Positions 12,261 through 24,685 are shown, counted from the first letter of the stretch. The stretch is DNA of 64,000 nucleotides from Linyphia triangularis (GCA_963978545.1 OZ021722.1:12921801-12985800), one strand, 5' to 3'. Translations and numbers: made by a program. The notes: generated by a model not told the origin, from the letters alone.

Positions 12261-13014
12261 CCTAAGTCTGTCTGATGATAAAATTACAAATGCCATCAAG
12301 ACTTAGTTTGTACTCTTTACTAAAGTGAGAAGCTAATAAAAATGGTTTATTCGTCAGATCCAAATCTGTGCGAATACAAAATTTCAAACGTTACAAATAT
12401 TTAACTTCTACCTTTACCTGTATGGATAAGATAATACAAAGGGAATATCAGAACATAGGTGTATGCGAAGGCAATACCAACAGTTAAAATTAAAAAATTC
12501 ATTCTATTTATACATAGTCTCCACCCTTCACTGTAGTGAGAAGGCAATACAAAGGGCATGTTCACCAGTCCAAATTCCGTCGAAAGACAATATAAAAACC
12601 TAAAATTAAAAACGTTACCCTTAGCTTTTACCATCACTATAATGATGTGGTAATGCAAAGGGTATGTTCAAAAGTCGATAGGTGTACGTAAGACTTAGTT
12701 TCTACCCTTCACTCTAAGTATAAGCTAATACAAAGGGTATATTCTCAAGACCATAGGTTTTAATGAAGGCCAGACAAACAGTTAAAATTACAAATGCTAA
12801 CTAGACTTAGCTTCTACTCTTCATTGTAGTGTGAAACTAGCCCAAAGGGTAATCCTGTTGTTCATATGCTTAAAGTAAATATAAACAGGGAAAATTATGA
12901 ATGCTACACTTAGTTTCAGCCTAATATAAAAAGTTTAAGCTAATACAAAGGGTATATCCACCTGCCTGCAGTCAACATCAATTGTTAAAATTACAACAGC
13001 TATATGCACTTATA

Positions 13015-13673
13015 GTCCGAGAGGAGACTGAAATTTTTTGACCCCATCTAACATCATTCTGAATTTTTCATAGAAATTAGAGAAAAGTGAGTAGATTACG
13101 AATCCACTGGTCTGCCGTGGCGAAAATGGCCGAAACTGACCAAAAATCGACTTGGAACGAGTTGAACTAAAATCCGCTTGCCAAATATGTCATAATTTGC
13201 CAAAAAGATAAACTTTTTCGTGTGGCAACCCTGCATTTTGACTTTCAATGAGAAAAAGCGCAAACGATTTTTGATCTCTGGCTTGGAAAATGTGCATCTT
13301 TTAAAAGTAAGCCAAATTGGCGACATCAGTTACGTCATCCATGACGTAATGTTTATTGCCAACACAGCTCACTTTTAATAGATGCAAGTAGACCGTCGCC
13401 TGATATATGAATCGTCAGCAACCTTCTTAATTGAAAATTAAAGAATGAGGGTTACCAAAAAAAAAAAAAAAAATGCTCATTATTTGGCAAGATATGGCTC
13501 ATTTGACAGTTGGATTTAGTTCAACTTATTAAAAGTCGATTTTTGACCAGTTTCGGTCATTTTTGCCACGGCAGACCAGTGGATTCGTAATCTACTCACT
13601 TTTCTCTAACTTATATAAAAAAAAATCAGAATGATGTTCGATGGGGTCCAAAAATTGCAGTCGCCTCTCAGTC
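13015..13673. repeat. MITE-3 copy 1
   Basis: The termini GTCCGAGAGGAGACTG and CAGTCGCCTCTCAGTC are inverted and flanked by TA. The arms pair over most of their length. The centre holds TTACGTCA/TGACGTAA at 13330-13349. It interrupts the tandem array. Confidence 0.87.
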
Positions 13674-13743
13674 TATTAGCTTTTACCCTTTACAGTAGTG
13701 AGAAATTAAAACAAAGGAAATGTCGGCAAGTCCGTAAGTCTCT

Positions 13744-14182
13744 TTAAGATGAAGTCCTAGTAAGGACCATTCCATTATACTCCCTACTTTACAATCTTCT
13801 AGCCCAGTGCATTTAGAAACTACTTTGTAAGAAACATTGAAATTTAGGGACTAGGTACGAAAAAAAAGATTACTTAATGAAATCACATAAAATAAAAAAC
13901 TCGAAAATAGCGTCTGATTTGTTTTATTTTACATTTGAAATCCATACGTCATTGCATATGCAGTGGCTCCACCTGGTATTGTCTTTTGGTACTTTAATTT
14001 TCATTTATAATAGATGGACATTAAATGAAAACAATTTATGTCATTTCATTAAGTGATCTTTTTTTTCTTACCTACTCACCAAATTTCAAAGATTTATAAA
14101 AAAGTAGTTTCTAAATGCACTGGACTAGAAGATTATAACACAGCGAATATAGGAAATGATCCTTACTTAGACTTCCGCTTAA
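13744..14182. repeat. MITE-2 copy A, uninterrupted
   Basis: The terminal repeats of about 70 bp read TTAAGATGAAGTCCTAGTAA on the left, with the inverse at 14160-14182. A conserved centre contains TGCAGTGGCTCCACCTGG at 13958. TTAA is present at both ends. This copy gives the empty-site sequence used to place MITE-1 in the other copies. Non-coding. Confidence 0.8.
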
Positions 14183-14499
14183 AGTCAATATTAACAGCTA
14201 AGATTACAAATGCTATCTAGACTTAGTTTATGTCCTTTACTTTAGTGAAGCAAAAACAAAAGATACGTCCACAAGTCCATCAATCTGTCTGAAGTCAAGT
14301 TTAATAGAAAATAAAATTACAAATGCTATCAGCATTTATCTTTTATCCTTCTCTACATCGGCGAGTTCGAATAAAAAGTAAGTCCACAAGTCAATCAGTC
14401 TGTCTGGAGATACTTTTTACAGCCATAAGTATAAATTATACTGACACTTACCGTCTGCTGTCCTATCAATATTCTCCTGTTGGTCAGGGTTACCTATTT

Positions 14500-15124
14500 A
14501 CTTTCAATTACCCATATGTATACATAGGGAACAGCATTCGGTCAAAAAAAATTTTTTTGATTTTTTTTTGCATTTCTCCACGTTTTGGAACATCCTGATT
14601 GATCCACTAGAAAAAAATGTCTTTTTTTGTGCATGTATGTGTGTCTGCGGTCAGCAGAGCTCCAGAACAAATTGACCTACGATGTTCAAATTTGAGATCA
14701 GGGTTATTGGTGGCCATGGGACATACCATTAAGGTTTTCGTCAAAATCGCGCATGCGCATAAGGTAGCTGCCATTGAAAAATTCATGTTTTTTAATTATT
14801 GCAAAAAAACCGGCTCCATCGATTTTGAAAAAAATCGCTGTGGTAAGCCTCTTAAGGTGTTCTAAACATCACCCCCCCCCCCCCATCCGAAATTCCCTTA
14901 AAAATGTTTTAGTAAAGTTGAAAAACGAATGCCATTAACACAGAGCTCTCTAGCCTTGAGCACACCTCATCAAGGCCCATACAAGAATTATCGCAAAAAA
15001 TACCGCCAAACTGACCATTTCCTCTAAATGAATGATGAAAATTGATGAAACTATAAAAACGGTAAATGACACAAAACCACGTCAGTTTTACAGTGTAGTA
15101 GAAAGTTGTGCGATGTTCCACACC
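14500..15124 (+). repeat. Family R1 copy (near full length)
   Basis: From CTTTCAATTACCCATATG at about 14501 to GTGCGATGTTCCACACC at 15124. Landmarks are CAAATTGACCTACGATGTTC, GCGCATGCGCAT at 14749 and TTGAAAAACGA near 14918. A C13 run lies near 14872. Superfamily unknown; no coding region. Confidence 0.75.
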
Positions 15125-15860
15125 CCGAGTTGCAATTGGGGCAAAATCATAAAATTAATGAACATTTAGAGAATGAACAACAGAGAATGAGCATGTGTTA
15201 CAAGGATAATCTCTTTGCTATGCTTTTAACAGTACACTTCTCACAATGAGATAAAATTGCCATTAAAATTAATTAACAAATATACACTAAGATGTCATTG
15301 ATAATACTTAACTAACGAGAATATGCCAATGTACAATTAGTGAAATATCTGTTTTTAGTAAGGTTACACGTCATTTTACACGCTACATCTAAAATCATGT
15401 CAATGAGGAACTTGCACAAGTGAGGAAAATGAATATTTTTTTTTTGTATTTTCTAGTGTTATTCAACGTATATATTTGAGCAGTGCAATTATTTTTTTTT
15501 ATCTTTATGCTTTCAATTAATCAAAAATCGAGTTTGAAATTAGCCGAAATCAAAGCAAAAGTCACGAGATCAAAAACGAATAAGAAAACCGTGACGTGGT
15601 TACGCAGAGATAAAGTCGCAAAAAGAAGGAGAAACCACACTCATTCTTCTTCTAAACCAGGTTTTAGACTGGTTCATTATCTGCGCGTTGACGTTTCACG
15701 CAAAAGTGGCTTTTTCCCGCCAAATCGCAAAGTGAAAAACTAAATATTTTTTTAACTATCTATCCGAGCTCAAATTTTTGAAAGAATGGTATAGTTTTTC
15801 ATGATTTTTTCTCTACTTTTATTTAAAAATAAAACCAAAAAACGTGAAAGTTCCTCATTA
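15125..15860. other. AT-rich, no supported gene
   Basis: The 86-codon ORF at 15483-15743 has a lysine-rich composition and no recognisable domain. Confidence 0.4.
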
Positions 15861-16202
15861 CTTTCAATTACACACATGTTAACACAGAGTAATGGAAGTA
15901 TTATTTTCGGTCAAAAAGTAATGTGTCGATGTTTTTGCATTTCTCCACGTTTTGTAACATCAAGACTTCAAAAAAGTAATCCACAAAAAACAGTGTGTAC
16001 GAGGTCAGAACAACTCCTGAACGAATTGACCTACAATGTTCAAATTTGGTGTACAAGTTAGTAATGGTCATGGGACCTGTCATTAAGGCTTTCGTCAATA
16101 TTGCTCATGTGCAAAACATGAGAAAAAAAATAATAATGTTTTTCAGCAATTGCTAAAAAAAGGCTCTAATGATTTTGAACACAATTTATTTGATAATGCC
16201 TG

Positions 16203-16582
16203 TGTGGCGACCCCAAATAACAGATAACCTGTGCACTGGGAGTACTCTTTTGCACAGCGGTAAAGCATCTGTCTCGAGATACAATGGTCTTGGGATCGAG
16301 GCAAGTCGCCCGCAACGAAAAAGCTGCATACGCTTTATTGGTGACCCGGACGCTAGTTGCGTATGTGATCGCTTGTTGCGATGTAGTGTCTCCTTTCAGA
16401 AGCACCGGTAGATGGCAGCAGGATTCGTTTTAGTCCGGGTCACCATTAAAGCGTAAGCAGCTTTCGTTGCGGGCTACGGGCCTCGATCGCGAGACCATTG
16501 GATCTCGAGAGAGATACTTTACCGCTGTGCAAAAGAGTACTCCAGTGCACAGAAGCTTTATCTGTTATTTGATGTCGCCACA
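16203..16582. repeat. Foldback FB1 with tRNA-like arms
   Basis: Inverted termini TGTGGCGACCCCAAATAACA and TGTTATTTGATGTCGCCACA are flanked by a 4-bp CCTG duplication (16199-16202 and 16583-16586). Each arm carries a tRNA-like head pointing inward, with AGCGGTAAAGCATCTG and GGGATCGAGGC in the left arm. The two putative pol III promoters would therefore converge. Ends and arms are clear; superfamily assignment is not. Confidence 0.78.
16340..16444. repeat. Small inverted-repeat insertion inside FB1
   Basis: GGTGACCCGGAC and its exact inverse GTCCGGGTCACC bracket 105 bp. The related arm at 254-391 lacks a counterpart to this segment, consistent with a nested element. Confidence 0.55.
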
Positions 16583-16919
16583 CCTGTTTGGAGGTGTTTT
16601 AAATATCCCCACCTCAGAAATTCCCGTAAAATGCTACAAAAGGTGTAAAAAGATGAAAACGAGTGTCTTTAACACAGAGTTCTCCTCCCTTGAGTATTGC
16701 TCATCAACGACTGTTTTTCTCCTCTCCTCTGTTTCCCTGGAAAGTATAATGTAAGAACTATCGAAAAGTATATCACCAAATTCACAAATTTAGTGTTCCC
16801 TCTTTTTTTTTTTTTCCCATGTAAGAATTATCGCCAAAAATATCACCAAAACGGTGGACTAGTGAAATGTAGTGACCAAAATTGTAGTGTAATTGAAAAT
16901 TGTGCTATGTTCCACACCA

Positions 16920-18105
16920 CTAGTTTTTCTCGCAATTTGTGCCCAACCCCTTTCCAGAACATAAGTCTAGGAGAAATGAACTGCTACAAAGAGGGAAGAA
17001 AAGGGCTATCTCGACTCGTCAAAGAAGAGATGACGTAAATTTCCCTCCAGCTCGTTCCAGTCCATCCATGAAGATGCGGATGAGGATTCTAAGACGCAAG
17101 CCCAGCTACTATTTAGCTTAAGTGGCCTAGATATACACTTTTATCCCAAAGAGAGAGAAAAAAAAAAAAAAAACCTCAAAAGATAATACAAAAGAACGGG
17201 GGTTTCCGTTATAAATTTCAACTTGCCCTGATTAAGTTATTTAGATAGATAAATGTGGGGGGTTTTCTCTAGAAATCTTCCCTATTTGTTTTTTTTAGGG
17301 AAAAAGAAAAGGGAGGTTTGATGGACTAGAAACAAAGAGCTCTGACAACCGGGAAAAAGGATTGCCGAATGTTTTTGTGTGGGAGTTGCGGATTTTTATT
17401 TTCCCGTTCTTTTGTTTCCGAGTTTTGTTTTTAGATTTGTTTTCTTTTGTTGCGTTTTACCTTTTCCGGTAGCTAAGGTTGGATAGGACAGAATAACGAC
17501 TCTTTGCTCGGATTTCAAAGTTTCGCCCTCTTTATCCCTTGATGAATTGCCCGGTGAGTTTTGTATGCTCAGTAGATTTCTTTGTTTAAATTATTTTTCC
17601 TTTTTTTGGAAACAGATTTGGATATATTTATCTGCCGGCAGGTATGTTCATATGGTGCGAATTTGGCTTCAAAAAGATTTCTCTTAGAGAAGATTTGTAG
17701 ATATATATATATTTCGTTTCAATATTTTTCAATACTAGTGTTCCTGATTGCAACTTGCACTTTTAGGATTATTTAATGGAATTACTTTTTTGAAAGTTAA
17801 TCTGAGTTTTAGTGCGTATGTGAATACGTATACGAGATAAAAGATTGCCTAGGTTTCACCAACGTGCTTAAATGAGATTTTATCTTTTCTATAGTGCTGA
17901 CCTCTACTTTATACTACCGCAACTAATTTAATTAAAAAAATTTTGATTTTTGACTCTAATTTTCCAAGAATTAACATAATTTGAAATTACAAATAAACTA
18001 TGCTTCAGACTAGGCTGATATAGTGTTTAAATTGGTACATTGGTACATCACTTATAAATTTTGATTTAGTGTTAAGTGATAAAAATTGTCACAAAAAATA
18101 CTGTT

Positions 18106-18107
<2 letters not shown>
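16920..18107. other. Unique, mixed composition, no gene recognised
   Basis: The part at 16930-17560 is richer in G+C than its surroundings. No exon signature was found. Confidence 0.4.

Positions 18108-18176
<69 letters not shown>
18108..18176. repeat. (AT)n microsatellite
   Basis: About 35 AT dinucleotides. It is the insertion site of the LTR that follows. Confidence 0.95.
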
Positions 18177-18180
<4 letters not shown>

Positions 18181-18642
18181 ACGAATTTTTCCACTGAGGC
18201 AATGATGGCACAGTTTTCACGCTATAAAAATATTTATTCTCTCTTCAGAAAACTCACAAAATTTATTCACAGGCAACAGTTTAATTACTCTCAAGCTTCA
18301 ACACAAGCTTCAACAAAAATAACTTCGAATTCAGCGATTATACAAGCTCACTCCAATAGGTAAACAGAGCGATCAGCTTTCAACGAAGTCCGAAGTTCAT
18401 CTGAAAACTTTCCCGTTCTCCAGTCTTTTATATACAAGCGCGTGAGACATTCTCGAAATTTCCAGCCAATTCATCGGAAAAGAAATTTCTCGAAGCTTCT
18501 CGATTGCTTTAGGTGTTGCCACCTTTATCTAACTTGTATAATCGCTATTAATTAATAAATAAAATAAGATAAAAATAAATTACAATAGAATTTTGAAATA
18601 ATACGTCACTATTTACAATATATACAGACAATTTGTGCAACA
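18177..18642 (-). mobile_element. Solo LTR of an LTR retrotransposon (probably Gypsy-type)
   Basis: On the minus strand it runs from TGTTGCACAAATTG to TTCGTAACA, so it has TG...CA ends. A TATA box GTATATAAAAGACTGG lies near 18430 and a polyadenylation signal AATAAATATT near 18230. It is flanked by ATAT on both sides, within an (AT)n tract. No gag-pol sequence is adjacent, so it is a solo LTR. Confidence 0.72.
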
Positions 18643-20226
18643 ATATATATATATATAAACTTTTGTTTGACTTTGAGCTTTTTAATCAGTATGGATAAAT
18701 TTTTGTTAATATTATTAATATTTTTTAATTAATTATTTTTGTTTGTATTTATTTTTGCATATCTAATGAAACAGATATACATGTGATAAGATAAAAAAAA
18801 TTCTTTTATTTATATGACAGTAAATTACCAGTAATTTTAATAAAATTTAGTAAAATGTAACACTTTACAATATAGCATGTAGAAACTCTTGTGCAACAAA
18901 ATTGAATGTCTAAAGACATTTTAAAACGACAACTTTTTAAGATTTTTTCTTCTCTACCTCACACAAGAAACCCTACTTTTTCATATAAGTCAAACAAAAT
19001 AACTCTAAATCAACTTAGACCAGAAGGCAGAGAAGAATCAAGTTTGTTTCTACCAACGTCGATAAACATATATTCTCGCGTTAACACCTCCAATTCTTCC
19101 TGTCGTTTCATTCAGAGCAACAAACATAAATTTTTTTCTCTCCAAATGCTGGAATTAAGAGAGTCAATTCTTTTTTCGAATGGCCTCAACTCAAGAGGCC
19201 TTAACTAGATCAGCATCCAATGTATTCATGGCCCATTCCAAATAATAAAAAAAAAACCTCAGCATTCGCAAATCCTTTGATTTCCAAAACCCCTTCCTCC
19301 TCAAATCAGTATTTTAAAAAGCACCTCCCCCCTCCCCCCCTTCCCCACCAACAAACAAAGGGAAAATATATCCGGTTGACTCCAAGATTGTCCCTTAATC
19401 CCAGGACATTTATAATCTCGAAAGATAGCGAGTGCCAATGTGGTGGGATTTAGAAGAAGAACAGCATAAAAGGCTTCTCCCCAGCAATTCTTTTCTTTAA
19501 GAAAGAGCGCTATTCTTTAAAATCTAGATGGATTGTGCAGCGGTGTTGTTTAGAATAACTTTAAAAGGGAGGGAAAAAAAAAATAACCACGCGCGATAGA
19601 AGCATTGAATAAATACCACTTTGGCATGAGGAAGACCTTTTTAAGAGTTACCCCAAAAACATGAGTTTAGAGGTTCTTTTCGAAACACACCCCGGCACAT
19701 AATCTTAAAAAGACTGACTCCGCTGAAATGTTATAGTGGATAAAAGTATATATTTATAAGGGGGAAATATTTTAAAAGTGGAAGAAAGACCTATGGTCTC
19801 TATTGGCTTTATTAAGCTAACAAGCGCTCGTCCCTACCTCCTCGCTTCTCCCGACTTTATATTCCTTGTGCTATAATGTAATGGGAGGGGGGGGGGGGAG
19901 TATTCTAGCCTTGATGCATTGTGGGCATTGGAATAGACTCAATCCTTCTAGCTTAAGGATCGACACACGCGTGCTCTTTTCTGTCCGATCGCAGGGTTGC
20001 CATTATGGCGATGTTATCGCTCTTTTGGCAAAGGTCGAGTAAGGTCAATTTAAAAATTGCAATTTTTTAGGGATTGGGGTGATAAAAGACGAAATGTTTC
20101 GAAATGATGCTGAAAAAAAATTGAGGGGTTTGTATTTTTGATACTAAAGTAATTTGCTACGATGTTGGATAGTTTTTTTTATTTTGGTTTTCTTGATAAA
20201 TTATCACTTGATTAAACTAAATGTCT
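18643..20226. other. Non-coding, no feature
   Basis: ORFs at 18906-19208 and 19220-19453 have no recognisable domain. A G12 run lies near 19888. Confidence 0.4.
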
Positions 20227-20975
20227 TTAAGGTATACATATACAATTGAGATTATTTTTTTTTTAATTTTTAGGTCATAATTTCAAACTTTTTGGCAGTA
20301 TATCAGAATTAAAAATGATGCATTTTTATTTACAAACTTTTTTTTTCCGTCAATTTTTAATCAGCTAATTGCAATTAAAGTGATTAATTAAGACATTATT
20401 AGAACATACATAAATAAACTTGTAGTTAACTTAGAGGTGTTATTTTTATTGTAAATAAGAGATATTATATTGACGCATGTTCCTATGGAGAATTTTGAAT
20501 TTGGCTTCAATATTTATTTAATTATAAGTTTTAAAGTAAAAAGTTTAAAAAATATATATATATATATATATATATTTTTTTTAACACAAAATTAAGATTA
20601 AAATATACATAAAAAATGTGTTTATAACAATATGTATTAGATTCTCCATAGAAAACACATTCACAACTATTTTCTACAAAACAAAATTAGAATTTTGTAA
20701 ATCGGACCATTTATTATGAAGTTATGACCGTTGGCGTAAAGTCACATAACACCAAAATGTCATTCTTCAGAAAACGCGTTTAAAGTTTACTACACTAATG
20801 AACGTGATACAAAATAGGTTCACAAAACCTACTGTAATTTAAAAAGTAATTTGAGTCTCAGAAAGAAAATGGTATCATTTTAATGGTAATGAATTCGGGA
20901 ATATTTTATAACAAAAAAACAAAAACTCAGAATTGAGTCAAATTTCGCGATTGCTAATGTATATGTATACCTTAA
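20227..20975. repeat. TTAA-flanked element, copy 1
   Basis: The termini are TTAAGGTATACATATACA and GTATATGTATACCTTAA. The full-length body is shared, in inverted orientation, with 36654-37384. No ORF of note; contains an (AT)n run at 20551-20575. Confidence 0.82.
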
Positions 20976-21799
20976 AGAGCTGGTAATTTTATGGATGGTG
21001 GGTTTCATGGGAAATCGTAATTTCAGTAGCGGTGAACTATTATACAACTTTTAACAATACCAGTGAGACAATTGCACAAAATGTTTTCTAAAGTAATTTA
21101 TATAACCCATAAAAATAAAGTTTTTTATATAAATCCTTTACATGCATTGCCAATTTTTGTGTGCAATTGCCACGTCTTGAGTTCAAATCCAGTTTTCATA
21201 GTGTTTGACCACTAAGAACAAAAGATCCATTTCGAACAATTTACCAACTTTTTTTTTTTTTGCCCTCAAAACTTGATTGAATATATTTTCATATACAACG
21301 AGTCTATTTGCCAAGCTTCAGTTGAATTGGAAGATGAAAAGTGGGTTAATTAGCCCTCTTAAGATTTTAGCTAGTCAACCTTAATAGGTGAAGGTTTCAG
21401 TCGTTATATATCTCCAAATTGAACGTGTTTGAATTAAGCTTGGTATATGGGCAGAAGAACGTGTGTAAAAGTCTGACGCAAGACAATACAAACACATATC
21501 TTATATTTATTTTGTTTAAAACAAATTTGGCATCAGGAAAGAGTTCCAACAATGAACTGTTAAATGGAATTTATTTGCGTTCTGAAACAATTATAGAATC
21601 TTTTGTGAAGGCGATGTTTTGGTGAGAGTGACATCCCCAAAAATTTGATAGAAGGCATTTTATCAACATCGAATCTGTCTGCCAAGTATTAGCTCGATTG
21701 GACTGCGGCAAGTGGATTAATTAGGCCTCCGCAGATTTGCCCGACAGGCACAAACGTACTAATCCACCCACCCACACCAACACACATACACAATCAAAG
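20976..21799. other. Non-coding, no feature
   Basis: Nothing recognised. CA-rich sequence near 21770. Confidence 0.4.
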
Positions 21800-22691
21800 T
21801 TAACCCCTTTTAACTCGTATGTCCCCGTACAGGGGACATCGCATCTGTATTGGGCAAACTGAGATAACTCAACCAAAACATTTCTGTTCGAAGTATTTCT
21901 AAGTTGATTTGCTTTGGTGGAGGTGCCGGCATTACATTCCGCCCTAAATATTGTTTATATAGTTTGTTCATATTATTAAATTTCTTAGATTTTTAACCTT
22001 TTGCACTCCGAACCATTCTGGACGGTTACCAGCAGCTCAGCCCTAGTGTTGCCCTTGCGCCAGTAAATTTCAACAATCCCAACCATCGACAAACTCTCCT
22101 TATCGCTCCTTTCAAATGGCGCAGGAAAGTGCACGGACCGTCGTGAACCAACACTTCTCACGTTCTCTTTTGACACAAATCCCCTCTGAAATGTTTTTTT
22201 ATATATATCTTGGTAATTTTACCATATTTTGATTTGATTTCTAGTGCCATTTCAAGAGAAAACTTCAGGGAAACATGTATTTCTCAAAAAGTTGTGCTGG
22301 AAAAATTTAATTCTCCGTAATCACTAACAAACTTTAATGTCCCATGAGAGGGCACATCCGAGTGATATGCTAGATTACGATGTCCCCTAAGAAGGGACAG
22401 CGGAGTGCAAAGGGTAAATGCGGTGTAGTGTAATATACTTAAGTATTCTTAGTAGTTTCAATAAATTATTTTGACACGTTGAAAAATAAAATATTATGGG
22501 GCCACATTCCCATCCTAGGTCAAGGGGGGTATTCAGCGGCTGTATTTTTAAATTTTTTATTTAAGGATGGTAAAACTTCTAGTTAAATTGGAACACATTT
22601 CCAGAAAAAAATTTCATCTTGATTGAACATGAAAAAAATTCCGAGTTATTTGCTAACTTTCTAAAGCATAATTACGAGTTCAAAGGGTTAA
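21800..22691. repeat. piggyBac-like non-autonomous element (outer)
   Basis: The left end TTAACCCCTTTTAACTCGTA and the right end TACGAGTTCAAAGGGTTAA (read +) are inverted and TTAA-flanked. TTAACCC at the tip is typical of piggyBac-superfamily termini. It has no transposase and contains a second related element. Confidence 0.65.
21993..22418. repeat. piggyBac-like non-autonomous element (inner)
   Basis: TTAACCTTTTGCACTCCG at the left and CGGAGTGCAAAGGGTAAA at the right are inverted, with a TTAA/GTAA flank (one change). The right half carries GGGACA-rich short inverted motifs. The small minus-strand ORF at 21985-22176 is unrecognised. Confidence 0.6.
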
Positions 22692-22844
22692 TATACAGGA
22701 TTTAAATACATTGTAAGACTTTTAGCAGTTTTTAATATTAATAAGGAACGGCAATGGTTAATCCTGTCTCTACTCCCTATACCAAATGCCCTAATAGATT
22801 GGCCACAATAACCCCTAAAGTATTTACAACATGTGAATTTTTTT

Positions 22845-23571
22845 TTAAGGGGACATGGGACACTGAAATCACCAAAAATGACTTTTTTTGTTTTCATTCT
22901 ATAAAAATTGCTTATGCCACTAGCTTTAATTTCGCGTTTGAATTTTTGAAATCCGATGATTTTAAGTGGTAAAATCTTTATTTTAACTAACTATTTTAAC
23001 TCATCGCACACTTGTTGACAAAGGCTAAAAATGCGTTTTTCTCAGCTTCGCTTTTTCCCATTTTACTTATGTTCGAAAAGCTCCTTGCGATTCATTTTTT
23101 GATAAATCCACCTAATTTTTTTGTATTAATAATTTTTAATGTTCTATAAAGAAATTTACACATGCTTTTTTATGTCACATAATTTTTTATATACTTTTTC
23201 ATGTTGGGAATTTGAAGTATGTGCATTTTTTAATGAGAAATCACTGGCACCAAGTTTGAAATTTTATTTCTGTTCAACTATTGCACTTAAAGATAAAAGC
23301 ATGTTTGAAAATGTTTATAATATATTGATAAACAACTTCAAATTTTTCTTTCATGTTCGTCAAAATATTGTGTCGCGAGGAGCATTTTGAAAAAAATTAA
23401 AATTTCGTGTTATTTTAATGCATTTTTCTCAATAATTTACTATCTATTTTATATTATCTGCTCAAATTGTGTTGTTTTGTTTAAAGTCACATCTTCTATG
23501 TTTATGCCAAATTTTATTTAATTCTTGGCAAAACTAAAGAATTTTAGCAAAAGTGTCCTATGTCCCCTTAA
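22845..23571. repeat. TTAA-flanked element, 727 bp
   Basis: Terminal repeats TTAAGGGGACATGGGACACT and AGTGTCCTATGTCCCCTTAA are inverted. The AT-rich interior has no recognisable product. Confidence 0.75.
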
Positions 23572-24685
23572 CAGCAATAAAAAATTATTTATCAAATTTA
23601 AAGGGAAACAAATTGTTGTAATTTTTATAATTAAAAAAAAAAAAAAAATTAAAAGTCACTCTATAATTTTTTTTTAAAGTATAATAAAAAACACACCCAG
23701 TCATGTTCCTTCAACTTTTGTTCATGATATTCAATTACTGTTTTCATACTTGGTATAGCCATTCACATGTATTGAATCATTACTTCAACTGATACTGTGG
23801 ACACTAAACTTGCAGCCTTTATTCTAAGAAGCATTAAAAATGAAGTAGTAAGCCTATGGGATAGGTATGAGCTGATCATTCCCCTGAGTAAAGCCCATTA
23901 ATTGTTAAATTTTTTTTATTCTTATGTATGTGAAACGTCTATAAATGGGTATCAATGAAAAGTGTTCCTATCGTGGAATAATATCTTATCTTTTATTGTA
24001 CGTTTATGGATAATAATTTGATAATATTTTAAATAAGTTCCTATCAAATTTTAAATATCTTTAATAATGGCATTAGAATATTCTTTGGTCCAGCATCTAA
24101 GATAGAACTATAATATGTTCCAGTTAATAATTTATAATATTTCGATCTTTCATGTTTCCGTTGTTGTAATTTAAGCTAAGCCCCCACCCCCTTTTTTTTT
24201 TTATATATATATTTTTTTATGATGAATAAACACAATGTAGTAAAACAAAAAAATTACTTTAAAGATAAAATAATTAGGACTTTTTAAATATTTGTAGGAT
24301 CTACTTTAGGATGCAAAACACTACCTTATCAAGAGTTACAGATAAAAAAAAAAAAAAAAAAAAACTTTCATTAAACAGTTACTAATTCTACGCTTAAATT
24401 AAAAGGACTATAGTTTGAATTTTTTGTAATTAAATTTGAAATAGTCTTAACAACTAATTAAGCTGAAAGATTAAATAGTGACAAGGTTTATGTAATGTGT
24501 TTTGTACATTTAATTCACAGAATGCCTCAAAAAATGGGGGGGGGGGGGGGAAAGAAGAAAAAAAAAAGTATGAGATCAATTTTTAAGATCTTCTCTTTAA
24601 TTTTGGAAATACCTAGTAAAAGTAGTTGCATTATAAAATTACACTTAATTTTGGTTCACTATATTTAAAAAAAAATCCATTTCGC
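23572..24685. other. AT-rich, no feature
   Basis: Poly(A) near 23632 and 24346, and a G15 run near 24536. No gene recognised. Confidence 0.4.

Larger units (their letters stand above)
12015..14460. repeat. Degenerate tandem array, about 105-bp unit, with three insertions
   Basis: A motif close to GAAGCTAATACAAAGGGTAT recurs near 12041, 12329, 12425, 12538, 12648, 12721, 12830, 12938, 13697, 14245 and 14360. Each is followed by a segment like CAGTCCATAAGTCTGTCTG and ATTACAAATGCTA. When the SINE, MITE-3 and MITE-2 insertions are removed, spacing is about 92-113 bp. Confidence 0.75.
15861..16919 (+). repeat. Family R1 copy split by foldback FB1
   Basis: The 5' half is at 15861-16202 and the 3' half at 16583-16919, ending in TGTTCCACACC. 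The halves are separated by a 380-bp foldback insertion. The 3' half contains a local duplication of the GTAAGAATTATCGCC segment. Confidence 0.72.

Noticed and set aside
15483..15743. Basic 86-codon ORF
   Set aside because: Composition-driven; no recognisable family and no conserved flanking signals.
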